DNA of 64,000 nt from Ampelocalamus luodianensis (taxonomy: Eukaryota; Streptophyta; Magnoliopsida; Poales; Poaceae): assembly GCA_036346255.1 (NCBI GenBank), contig CM070634.1, forward strand, positions 68,714,476-68,778,475, in the 5' to 3' direction. Below the pieces are notes generated by a model that was not told where the DNA came from, ran no database searches, and saw only the letters and a list, made by a program, of their open reading frames with translations. A program made the position numbers and the translations under genes. Shown here piece after piece: positions 44,134 to 55,482 of the stretch. Position 1 is the first letter of the stretch, and the number at the start of each line of letters is the position of its first letter.

Positions 44134-46416
44134 CCTTAGAGCTCCATCCTTATTCGTTTTCAACACCCTAAACACCTCCCTTAGCCTTACCCCTACCCAT
44201 TTGAGCTCAATACACCCGTGAGCCCAAATCGCCATTGTTGGACCTTGAAGCTCCTCGGTGGCGACAATGCTCCAAGGGTCTTTTTGCAATTATTTTTGCA
44301 CCACTTCGTGCCTCTTTTCTTATTGAGTAAAACCCCTAACTTAATTGTGTTTGACATTCACAGCAATTGTCAAATTTGGGGTTTGTTCAATTTCGGCCGA
44401 AATCGCCCCTTTTCTTCCTCAGCTCCGGTAGTGCCTCATTTCTCAATTGTTTGCTCCTGGACTTTCTATGAGCTATTGTGAAGCTATATTGATGATGCGG
44501 TCTTTCTCTTTTTGCTTGAGCCGTCGTCTCCACTTCATCTTCTTCGTTGTCGGCAAGCCTCTCCGCCGCCAGAGCAACTCCGGCCACCTCTGTTCCTCTC
44601 CAGCGATAAGGTAGCTCCTATGTAGTCCCTAGAGGCTTGGCACTAGCTTCCTTGAACTGCGGCAGAGCTTTTTGCTTTTTCCCATTTTGGCCGTGCTTTG
44701 CACCGCCGCTCAACTCCGGCTAGCCGCCGTTATGGTCTTTCCCCGTAATCACCACCGCCACCAGCATGTGCATTGTGCTATTGCAGTTCCATTTTGGCAT
44801 TTGGTCCACACCGGCGAGGCCTGCATCGCCGGCGACGAGCCCTGGAGCGCCGTCGGGTTTTGTCGGAGGAGCACGGCACTGTGCCGTGTCACGTTAGGAC
44901 AAAGCCTAGCAATTAATTGCTTAATCATTAGTTAGTGATAATGATGTCTTAAGCCGGCTTTTGCGGCTACTGATAGGTGGGCCCCGCATCTTAAACACCC
45001 CCTCTCGCACTGTGCGGAAGCGTTAGGACATCATTAATGCTAATCATTGGCTAATCACTATTAATCATTGACTAGTGATTAATGGCAGTCTTAATTGAAC
45101 TTTTGAGTCACTACCGGTTGGCCCCGCGTGCACTGTGCGCGTGCGTTACAACCTCGCGGACGTGACTCTAAGTCGCTGACAGCGGGCCCCACTTGTCAGA
45201 GCTTCTGTTCACGTCGCGATCAGCCCAATCATTAGCAGCCGTCCATTTCCAGATCAGCGGCCTTGATCTATTGGGCCGTTCGGGTCACCCGATTTTCCCA
45301 ATCCTTGTGGACCGTCCATCCTTAGATCAATGGCCCAGATCTAGGGAACGTTTGCGAGGTCCGAACGTCGCCTTGATCTGGACCGATGATCTTAAATCCA
45401 ACGATGGTCTTTTGTGGGCTGTGCGCGCGTGCGCTGTTTTCCAGTGCGCATGGGCCGTTGGATTTGATCTCAACGACCCACGTTTGCCCACGTCTATTCT
45501 TTTCGGTAAATGGTTATTAATGACCGATAAGCTTTATTTCACAACTGAAAAATGCATTAAACTTTAGAAATTGATATCTAATTCATTTTAAGTCATTTTC
45601 GGTTGATTCAAATTTTGATAATTATGTTTTTAACTAAACTTTAATCTGAAAATGGTTTTAAGCTTAGTATTAGCTCTAGAACAATATGATAATAGTTTTA
45701 ATTCCTGTTAGGGTTATTTTGTGCATTAAAAATTCATTTAATTTGGAAAATGCATAACTAAATCTCTGTAGATCCTTTTTGGGCGAATTCAACTGTGTTA
45801 AATTCCTGTTTGGCTAAAGTTTAATCTAAACATACATGTAGGCACTGATTATTTACCAGAAAATTATATAGGTTAAACTGACTTGATTGGGTATAAACAT
45901 TGCCTAGAAATTTATTTAAAATTTGTAAAAGACACAAGTAATTCCCTGTAACTCCAAATGTAGCAAACTAAAATCTGTTAAATTCCTCTGATAATGTACT
46001 TCAATATAGGATAGGTTTTGTTCATTTATTTGACTCTGAAAAATGATATGTTGTAGTTTGACAACTTAGAAAAATCATAAGTAATTCATTATAACTCCAA
46101 ATTTAGTAAAATCAGTTTTGCTAACCTTAGGATGTCAATATCTACCTACCATAAAAATTTCAAGTTCTAGATCTTTCTAGAAATTTATGCCATGGACAGT
46201 AACAGATAGCAATTAATTTTGAATTTTCCAACAGATTGAAATTGATTTAGCTATCACTTTTGCATCCTTAATCCAAATCAAATGGTTCTTGTTGCTAAAT
46301 TTGTCTAAAATCATGCTCTACTTGCTGTATAAATTTCATGGATTTTGGATGAATTTGGCTTTTGAGTTTCTTTCGGTGTTCTTCGTTTTTATTGGATTTT
46401 CTCGTTCTTTCGATAG

Positions 46417-47914
46417 GTTCCGACGATCGTGTTGATTGCGTGAGTGATCCTCTACAGCAAACAAGTGACCTACAGCAAGGCAAGCAGTGTAACATCATTT
46501 GATCATATTGCTCCTATTACTTTTTAAGTCTAATATCTTGTTTGCAAAACCTAAGTATGCATGCTTCTTTGTGTCAAGATTTATTTTGTCGATTAGAGGT
46601 AGCTAATCCCATTGCATAGTTTCCCTGAAATTGTTCACCCCCGCCACTACCCTAGGTTATTATCCTCACTAGTGAATTAGAGCCCGGTGGATGATTTATG
46701 GTCTTTTTATTGTCTTTTACGATATGATGTTTAGCAATGCTTACTTACCGGTAGAATTGGGCGGTTATCGACTTAGTCGATGACCTTGATCACACAAACT
46801 TATTATGACTTTATGTTTCAGTCTTTGTGCTATGTTTACTTGTAAAAACAAAAAAAAAAACTGAAAACAAAATGATTTGGACTTGGGCACAATGGTATGT
46901 TGGTGTGTTTTTGGGTGTGATTGGAATGGTGCCCAAGTCAATTAAGGACTGAACTTCTTGTGAGTACCTGTTATCCAGGCATTTTGTGCGTGCTAACCAC
47001 ACTAGAGGGTATGGGACCTCTCTTGAATTAGTACTTTGGGATGCATTAATTAATGAGTCGTTGGCTGTAGTTTATAGAGAAAAAGGATCACAGAGGCGTG
47101 ACCGGGGTGGTTCCTTTCTAACCACACTAGAGGGTATGGGACCTCTCTTGACTTAGTTCTCTGGCGTGTGTTGGCTACGAGTCGCAGGAGGGCGTGTGTG
47201 TGTTCTGTCGTGGTAAAATGAGGTGGTTTATGTGTGGGAGCCTTGTAGTTGTCCGGAAGCTTTACCCCTATAGGGTAGTTGACTTTCGGCTTTACAATGT
47301 AAGCATATGGGCTTCGGTCCATACGAGCGGCTCGTAGTTGATACACAATATTGGAAACGTCTCGTAGGACTTAGCCGTGCCGGCATACCTTCGGAAGTGT
47401 GCTTCATCTAGTGGCAAAAAGGCGGTCTGATGTGTGGGTACATTGGTACACCCCTGCAGGGTTAAAACTATTCGAATAGCCTCGTCCTAGGTTATGAACA
47501 CGCTCGGATACGCCCCATGAGAACTAGACTACAACCTTTTAAATTAAAACCTGACATGGGTGGTACGAATGGGTAATTTGTGCTGTGGTTGTGATGGCTA
47601 ATGGGTTAGTCATCTCCAGGTGATTGTTATGTTATTACTTATTGTCTCGCTGTTATTTATGCAAATAAATTTCAGATTGTTGAAACTGCCTTCAAACTAT
47701 TACTTATTGCAAATAAAACTTACTTTATGCTGAAAATTAACTGTGAGCCTTCTCCTTTGATTAAAGCCTGCATGTAGTAGTAACTAGGTTTGTTACCCGT
47801 AAGTCTTGCGAGTACATTTTTGTACTCATTTGCTTTGCTTAATTGTTGCAGAGGACGGAGGTTGATCCCCAAGGGATCAACTTTGGTGAGTTTTGCTACG
47901 GTGTGGATGACTAG
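46417..47914 (+). other. Predicted exons 2-3 of the Y 5' LTR
   Basis: Exon 2 is 46417-46479, framed as in T and S: it begins with two bases of a codon and ends with one, reading SDDRVDCVSDPLQQTSDLQQ without a stop. Exon 3 starts at 47852 after AATTGTTGCAG and ends with GTGGATGACTAG (47912-47914). The sister 3' LTR has the same exons at 49680-49742 and 51019 onward, the latter truncated by a deletion. An extra base (GGTTGATCC against GGTGAGCC in X) breaks the exon-3 frame. Confidence 0.5.
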
Positions 47915-48243
47915 CTTGGTGGCCCGGTCGGTTGCCTTGTGGGTTATGGCTAACCGGTCGTATTTTGGTTAAAGCCATCTTATGGCATCTTTTGCTTCCG
48001 CTGATATTTGATACTTAATGTCATTTGGCCGATCAGCTCTTTTGTAATCACTTTATATTATGTATGTCTTTTGCTAGATTTGTTATTATGTGTTGTATGG
48101 AATTGATGCATGATTTTGTAACGGGGTGTGTATACTGCATTTCTGGGAAGTATACATATCTCAAGACTTGGTTTATTTGATTTGTGATGCTAGGGCCAAT
48201 GGAAGGCTAAGCATTACAAGCCGAATAAACCGGGGTCCTCACA

Positions 48244-49526
48244 AAGTTGGTATCAGAGCCATACTGACCGTAGAAACCCCTAGCTTGGTCGTCTTTAGGA
48301 TATTTTGAAAACTTAGTTTCTAAATATCAAAGGATTCATGAAAATCTTAAGTAGATTATCAGATTTTACCTCTTATCTATCTTAGCTTGCTCATCTCACC
48401 TTATTCTTGATTGAATTGGAAAAATTGTTTTCCCTCTCATCTTCTTTTCAAAGATAGTTGTTTAATCGATTAAATTGGTTTTGGAAAAACCATGAGAGCT
48501 TTAAATTGAAGTGTTGGCTGTTTTGGAATGAAGATTAGGAGCTCCTGAAGATGAAGATTTCGACTGCACACTTGATGGAGAAAATCTGGACAGCAAGTTT
48601 CAGATTTTGGACAGCTAGCTATTAATAGTATATAGTGTTGAAAATGAGAGGTAAATTCAACTAAAACTTGTGGGGATAAAAGGGGTAAGAAGTGATATGA
48701 ATTAGCTAAGTATCTAACCTTTAATTAGGTGATTTTTGCCTTGCTTCTAGCTATGTCAAACCAAGGGTTGATTTCTGAAATTTTACCTTCCTAAACCGAT
48801 TGCTCGTTCTTTCCATACGAGTTAGTCATATCGGGGAGTTGGTTTTGTGAATTGAGACCTTGTACTGATTTGGTGTTGTTTTTGAGCATTTCGAGTTCAT
48901 TTCGTTGCGAGTTATTGTTTCTTTGCCTTATGTTTTCGGGTTTGGCCCTTGTCCGTCTTAATATCTATCCCCACCCCAACTTCCAGCAGAATCCCCTAGT
49001 CACGTCCTTCAGCTTCTAGTTTTTGGGTTCGTGCTAACCCATCTCTTCGTAGCAGGATGTCCGGACAGACCAGCAGCGAACTAGGTCAGTAAGCTGGCTG
49101 GGAGGGAGGTCTCCTTGACTCCAACTGTCCGTACAAGACTCGCAGGCGCCTCCACTCTGGCGACTGTGAAGGATTTTGGTCCCATTGCCCCGAGGAACGG
49201 CGGTTACCTCCTTTTTGCTTGGACTACGGTGAAGAGAGCCATGTCGCCGAAGGTTGCAAACTGGGGCAGGTCAAGGTCTGCCAGCGCTGTGGTGAGGAAG
49301 GACACTACAGCAACGAGTGTACTACAGCCTGTCCAAACTGCGATGAAGACCATTTGCCCGGGGATTGTCCAACTACCAAAGTCACTTGTTTCCTCTACGA
49401 GAGAAGCAATCACTCTCACAAGGAGTGTAGTATGAACCGAGTAATCTCCAGGTCGTTAGACTACAACGACTGCTTCTTCGGTCATCTGTAAGAATCGCAA
49501 CCGCCAATGCCTCCAAACTAGAGAGG
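48244..49526 (+). other. Y interior: primer-binding site and degraded gag
   Basis: AAGTTGGTATCAGAGCC (48244-48260) is a perfect initiator-methionine-type primer-binding site. The following 750 bp are non-coding and share blocks with the X interior (CCGATTGCTCGTTCTTTCC at 48797). The gag fragment occupies about 49085-49491. The junction to the truncated 3' LTR is at about 49527, at the shared word CCTTAATCC. Confidence 0.85.
49085..49491 (+). pseudogene. Y gag fragment with four zinc-knuckle motifs
   Basis: The frame ending at 49491 encodes FCLDYGEESHVAEGC (second Cys replaced by Tyr), CQRCGEEGHYSNEC (canonical C-X2-C-X4-H-X4-C), CPNCDEDHLPGDC (one residue short between Cys and His) and CFLYERSNHSHKEC (second Cys replaced by Tyr). 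Upstream residues (NCPYKTRRRLHSGDCEG) continue in frame. Multiple knuckles of this kind belong to the nucleocapsid part of Gag of some plant Ty3/gypsy elements; the role is binding of genomic RNA. Capsid, protease and pol are missing. Only one of the four knuckles has an intact ligand set and spacing. Confidence 0.85.
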
Positions 49527-51356
49527 TTCCTTAATCCAAATCAAATGGTTCTTGTTGCTAAATTTGTCTAAAATCATGCTCTACTTGCTGTATAAATTTC
49601 ATGGTTTTTGGATGACTTTGGCTTTTGAGTTTCTTTCGGTGTTCTTCGTTTTTATTGGACTTTCTCGTTCTTTCGATAGGTTCCGACGATCGTGTTGATT
49701 GCGTGAATGATCCTCTGCAGCAAACAAGTGACCTACAGTAAGGCAAGCAGTGTAACATCATTTGATCATATTGCTCCTATTACTTTTGAAGTCTAATATC
49801 TTGTTTGCAAAACCTAAGTATGCATGCTTCTTTGTGTCAAGATTTATTTTGTCGATTAGAGGTAGCTAATCCCATTGCATAGTTCCCCTGAAATTGTTTA
49901 CCCCCGCTGGTTATTATCCTCACCGGTGAATTAGAGCCCGGTGGATGATTTATGGTCTTTTTATTGTCTTTACGATATGATATTTAGCAATACTTAGTTA
50001 CCGGTAGAATTGGGCGGTTATCGACTTAGTCGATGACCTTGATCACACAAACTTATTATGACTTTATGTTTCAGTCTTTGTGCTATGTTTACTTGTAAAA
50101 ACAAAAAAAAAAACTGAAAACAAAATGATTTGGACTTGGGCACAATGGTATGTTGGTGTGTTTTTGGGTGTGATTGGAATGGTGCCCGAGTCATTTAAGG
50201 ACCGAGTTACTTGCGATACCGTACTGAGAAATTTGCGTGCTAACCACACTAGAGGGTATGTGACCTCTCTTGACTTAGTTCTCTGGCGTGTGTTGGCTAC
50301 GAGTCGCAGGAGGGCGTGTGTGTGTTGTGTCGTGGTAAAATGAGGTGGTTTATGTGTGGGAGCCTTGTAGTTGTTCGGAAGCTTTACCCCTATAGGGTAG
50401 TTGACTTTCGGCTTTACAATGTAAGCGTATGGGCTTCAGTCCGTAGTTGACTTTCGGCTTTACAATGTAAGCGTATGGGCTTCGGTCCATACGAGCGGCT
50501 CGTAGTTGATACACAATATTGGAAACATCTCGTAGAACTTAGCCGTGCCGGCATGCCTTCGGAAGTGTGCTTCATCTAGTGGCAAAAAGGCGGTCTGAAG
50601 TGTGGGTACATTGGTACACCCCTGCAGGGTTAAAACTATTCGAATAGCCTTGTCCTAGGTTATGAACACGCTCGGATACGCCCCGTGAGAACTAGATATA
50701 ACCTTTTAAATTAAAACTTGACATGGGTGGTACGAATGGGTAATTCGTGCTATGGTTGTGATGGCTAATGGGTTAGTCATCTCCAGGTGGTTGTTATGTT
50801 ATTACTTATTGTCTCGCTGTTATTTATGCAAATAAATTTCAGATTATTGAAACTGCCTTCAAACTATTACTTATTGCAAATAAAACTTGCTTTATGCTGA
50901 AAATTAACCTTGAGCCTTCTCCTTTGATTAAAGCCTGCTTGTAGTAGTAACTAGGTTTGTTACCCGTAAGTCTTGCGAGTACATTTTTGTACTCATTTGC
51001 TTTGCTTAATTGTTGCAGAGAAAGGAGGTTGATCCCCAAGGGATCAACTTTGGTGAGTTTTGCTACGGTGTTATTTGATACTTAAAGCCATCTTATGTCA
51101 CCTTTTGCTTCTGCTATTATTTGATACTTAATGTCATTTGGCCGGTCGGCTCTTTTGTAACCACTTTATATTATGTATGTCTTTTGCTAGACTTGTTATT
51201 ATGTGTTGTATGGAGTTGATGCATGATTTTGTAACGGGGTGTGTATATTGCATTTCTGGGAAGTATACATATCTCGAGGCTTGGTTTATTTGATTTGTGA
51301 TGCTAGGGCCAATGGAAGGCTAAGCATTACAAGCCGAATAAACCGGGGTCCTCACA
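49527..51356 (+). mobile_element. Truncated 3' LTR of Y
   Basis: It aligns from CCTTAATCCAAATCAAATGG with 46266-48243 of the 5' LTR. It has hairpin 50016-50038 and CTATTCGAATAG 50636-50647. A 45-bp tandem duplication (TTGACTTTCGGCTTTACAAT...) lies at about 50399-50488. It lacks the W-like patch of the 5' LTR and has a deletion in exon 3 (about 51072). Confidence 0.9.
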
Positions 51357-53226
51357 ACGCCCCTTCTTCTCTGCCGAGCGAGAGCGCATGCGCGCCACGC
51401 TGCCCGGCCTTCCTCCGTCTCCCTCCGTCAGCTCCGTTGAGCCACCGCCGAAGGCACCCATTCCGCAGTAGCCAGCAGCCAACGCCATCGCTCTGCTCTC
51501 CATCCATGCCGAGAATGCCGAGAGGAGATGAGCTCGAGTTCATGCGAGGAACTCCTCCTTTCTCGCCCCCATTTAAGCCGAGCACCGAGCTCGCCTCACC
51601 CTTGTCCACTTCTCTGCCACTCCCTCTCCATCCTTCCTCCTCTCCGAGCTCATTTGAGCTCCAAGCCCCGAATGCCATCCGGCCATGGTGGCGCCGCCTC
51701 CAAGCTCCTCAACCACTCTGGTGATCCCCTTCCACTCTCGACCACGTCACGGCGCGTCTCACCATTCCAGGAGGCGAAACCATCCGTCAATTTGAAGAAT
51801 CCCCCACCGAGGAGCCGCGCGCACGCCATCTTCTTCGGGTCTGGCCAAATCCGCCGCCACCGCTGCTGCGTCTCCTCCAGCGAGCCCCAGCTCAATTCCT
51901 TTCTCCGTGAGCATTCACTAGACTCCCTCTTCCTCACCCCATCACTCACCAGCTCTCTCTTCCTCTCCAGGTCGCCGCCGCCGTTGGCTCTTCCCGCGCC
52001 GCCCAGGCTCCCGTCGCCAGACCACTCCGGCCACCCTCCGCCTTCGCCGACTGCATGGGTGAGTTCCTATCACCCCGCCGGTCCTCATGCTTCCCCTAAT
52101 TGGCTCCAAACATCACTCGAACCCTGCAGCACCCTTTCGTCTCCACGACCAGCCGCCGCGTCCTTTCACCGCGTCGCCACAGTGCCGCCTGAACCACACC
52201 ACCACCACCCTCACGTTCATACTCCCTCCACGGTTCCATTTTTCCTAACCCCAGCTGCTGTCGTCCTCCCTATCGTCGGCGATGAGCTATGGTAGAACCT
52301 CCTCTGTCTGCTCCTGTAGCCCCTCTCTGTAAAGCCTCTCTCTGATTTGTAGGAGCCCTAATTCATTTACTAATCAATCTTTTGGATTAGCTGATGGAAT
52401 TACTCAACCTAATTGACTTTTGAATAGGTGATTCGAGAGAGAAAATGTTTTGATGACACCTCAATTTCAGAGAGTGTTCTGTGTAGGTGTGTGTTTAGTA
52501 ATCTGAAAAATGTTAGAATAAGAAAAGAAGCTGGTTAGGAGAAAGTATGAACAATCAGTGAACTTATTTGCTAGACCAACCAATTTTCCTACTAACTATT
52601 TTTGTGAAGATCAGTTGGTTCACTCTAGGAAATTATCAAGTTTGAAGTTGAGTTTTTCAGTCATTAGCACTTTAGTGCTGAAAAACTTGTTGTTGTAGGT
52701 ATGAACAGTAGTCTGCTGTTAATCAATATTGTCAATAGGATAATGTTATTGTTAATGCAGTAGTTAGAGATGTTAGTGAATCAATTAGTCTGTAGACAAC
52801 TACTTAATGGAAGTAATCAAATATGAAAATCAACTATGGTTTTGGATATTCAGGAACTAGCAGGGAAACAACCATGCTTGTGAGCAGAGAAGGGAATGGA
52901 AGTGTGTGAGGACCCTGATTTATTTGGCTTGTAATGCTTAGTATTTTCTTGACTCTAGCATCACAAATCAAATAAACCAAGCCCCGAGACATGTATACTT
53001 CCCGGAAACGCAGTATACACACCCCGTTACAAAATCACGCATCAATTCCATACAACAGGTCTAACAAAAGACATACATAATAGAGATTTATTACAACAAG
53101 GGCCAACCGGCCAAATGACACTAAATAACAATTAAACAGCGGAAGCAAAAGTGCTATAAGATGGCGATAAACAAAAGAGCCAATTAGTGTGCCTTTACCC
53201 ACAAGGCAACCAACCGGGCCACCAAG

Positions 53227-54624
53227 CTAGACGTCAAACCCGAAGCACATCTCACAAAAGGGAAGTCCTTGGGGCTCACCTTCTTCCTCTGCAACAAAAA
53301 CATTAAGCAAAGCAACTGAGTACAAAAATGTACTCGCAAGACTGACGTGTGGAATAGCAGACCTAACAATATGCTACATGCAGGCTTTTTAAGTGGAGGT
53401 TATATGTCTCATTTTGCACAAAGCCATCTTTATTTGTAATAACGTAGTACATTTCAAAAGCAAATTTGCAATCAGTTTTTATTGAATGAAATAACACGAG
53501 ATACGATAAGTACAAGAGTAACCACCTATTGGTGACTAACCCAATAGCCACCACATATAGCACGAATCCCAGATTCGTACCACCCATCAAGTTTTAATTA
53601 AAATGTTGTAGTCTAACTCTTGAAAAGCTTACCTAAGCGTGTCCATAACCTAGGATGAGGCTATTCGAATAGTTTTAACCCTGCAGGGGTGTACCAATGT
53701 ACCCACACTTCAGACCGCCTTTTTGCCAAGCTATTAAGCACACTTCCTTTGGTATGCCGGCACGGCTAAGTCCTACGAGACGTTTCCAATGGAATGCGTT
53801 AATTAAGAGTCGCACGTATGGGGTTAACCCTTAGTGACCAACCGGCGAAATGGGCCACTAGGACCACATGTTGTGGTGGAGTCAAGCAAAGCCGGGAGTC
53901 ATTAGCCATTTAGGGTAACGCTAGCCGGACATTTGCAAGACCCCGGTCGGGGTGGAGGACCTAGAAAGGAACCACCCCGGTCACGCCTCTGTGATCCTTT
54001 TTCTCTATAAACTACAGCCAACGACTCATTAATTAATGCATCCCAAAGTACTAATTCAAGAGAGGTCCCATACCCTCTAGTGTGGTTAGCACGCACAAAA
54101 TGCCTGGATAACAGGTACTCACAAGAAGTTCAGTCCTTAATTGACTTGGGCACCATTCCAGTCACACCCAAAATCACACCAACATACCATTGTGCCCAAG
54201 TCTAAATCATTTTGTTTTAGTTTTTGGTTTTCACAAGTAAACATGGTACAAGGCTGAAATCATAAGTAATAATAAGTTTTATGTGATCAAGGTTATCGAC
54301 AAGTCGATAACCGCCCATTTCTACCGGAAGCTAAGCATGGCTAAGCTATAATTCGCAACTACTAAGTGACAAGAGTTCATCCAGCGAACTCTCAATCACA
54401 GAAATAACCTAGGCTCATGGTAGTAAAGGATAATCATTTGTCTAAGGAAATGCATCTACTAGGCCAATTATCGACAATAGTTTAACACAAACTAGCAATG
54501 TATACATAGAATTTGTAAACAACATAAATACTTAAAAATACTGGGATTAACATGATCAAACTGCTTGCCTTGCTGGGATTGGTCTTCTGCGAGAGGAGTG
54601 CTCGGTTCAATAAATTCTTGAACC
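53227..54624 (-). other. Predicted exons 2-3 of LTR W
   Basis: Exon 2 is 54624-54569 (donor CAAG|GCAAGC), encoding EFIEPSTPLAEDQSQQ in the frame that T and U also keep, though two bases are missing at its start. Exon 3 is 53288-53227 (acceptor TTTTTGTTGCAG), encoding GEPQGLPFCEMCFGFDV and a stop. The exon-3 frame is open and closely similar to X. Expression is not shown. Confidence 0.5.
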
Positions 54625-55460
54625 CTACTTGCGAAAAGGCGATAAAAACCGATAAGAACGAAGAACACCAAAAGGAACTCAACAACAAAGAACATCCAAA
54701 TCCCATGAAATTTCTACAACAGCTAGAGAATGATTTTAGATAATTTTAGGAACAAAAATCATACAATTTGGACTTAACATGCAAAAGATATGGACAAAAT
54801 ACTCTTTCTCAGCCTAAAATCAACCTAATTAATTATTAGTACTATTCATGGTGAAATTTTCTAGAATGATCTAAGGTCTGAAATTTTTATAGCAGGTAGA
54901 TTATGGCATCCTAATAACAGCAAAGTTGAGTTTACTAAATTTGCAGTTATACACATTTACTTATGATTTTTCTAAGCTTTAAATCAAATGCAAGTTACTT
55001 TACAGAATTATGAACATGCTCAAAACTTATTCCATATGAAAGTACACTAACAGATGAGTTTAACAAAATTGATTTTGCACAAATTGGATTTATACAGAAA
55101 AAGATATGTATTTTTCAAGTTTAAATCTATCTCTGGAATATTCAAAGTGACAGAAATCAAGTTATTTCTAGTTACACAATTTTATGCTACTGAAATATGC
55201 CTAATTCTATTTTTATAATAAACTTAAGTGATAACAGAATTTATTGTAGTTGGAATTACCTAAAAAGGATTTAAAAATGAATTTGTTATGAATTTCTAAA
55301 GTTTTTATACCATTTTTAGTTGTTAAATAAATACTTACCGAAATACAGACAAACCTAAACAACAGAATATGACGTGGACGCTTGAGGGCCTTTGATCTAA
55401 AATCCTACGGCTCACACGCGCCGGGAATAGCGCACGCGCGCAACACCTAACAGAAGCCCA

Positions 55461-55482
55461 CCGTTGGATCAAGATCCAACGG
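55461..55482. repeat. CCGTTGGAT/ATCCAACGG palindrome in the U3 of W
   Basis: Arms CCGTTGGAT (55461-55469) and ATCCAACGG (55474-55482) flank a 4-bp loop. It is the best example of a module found several times in the U3 of every long LTR here; others are at 348-365, 13756-13779 (GCCGTCCGAT/ATCGGACGGC), 15549-15571 and 16580-16599. Confidence 0.85.

Larger units (their letters stand above)
42806..48243 (+). mobile_element. 5' LTR of Y
   Basis: The LTR is 5438 bp. U3 has repeated AGCCGTTGGAT-type half-palindromes (43403-43575) and a TATA box (44124-44133). A leader donor AAG|GTAGCT sits at about 44610. Exon 2 is 46417-46479 (63 nt, GATAG acceptor, GCAAGC donor) and exon 3 starts at 47852. Intron 2 contains the hairpin 46763-46785, the GACTTGGGCAC/GTGCCCAAGTC stem (46880-46939) and CTATTCGAATAG (47468-47479). 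A 197-bp patch (46924-47120) matches W rather than the sister LTR. Exon 3 carries one extra base relative to X and so has an early TGA. Confidence 0.92.
42806..51356 (+). mobile_element. Long-LTR retrotransposon Y, internally deleted
   Basis: Y is bounded by TGTAACATCCC and GGGGTCCTCACA with duplications GCGCC (42801-42805) and ACGCC (51357-51361). It consists of a full 5' LTR (42806-48243, 5438 bp), 1.28 kb of interior with a gag zinc-knuckle fragment, and only the last about 1.83 kb of the 3' LTR (from about 49527). Pol and the first about 3.46 kb of the 3' LTR are gone. With both target duplications in place this is an internal deletion after (or during) integration. The family resembles T and W and, from gag, a Ty3/gypsy element with several CCHC motifs. 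Confidence 0.9.
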
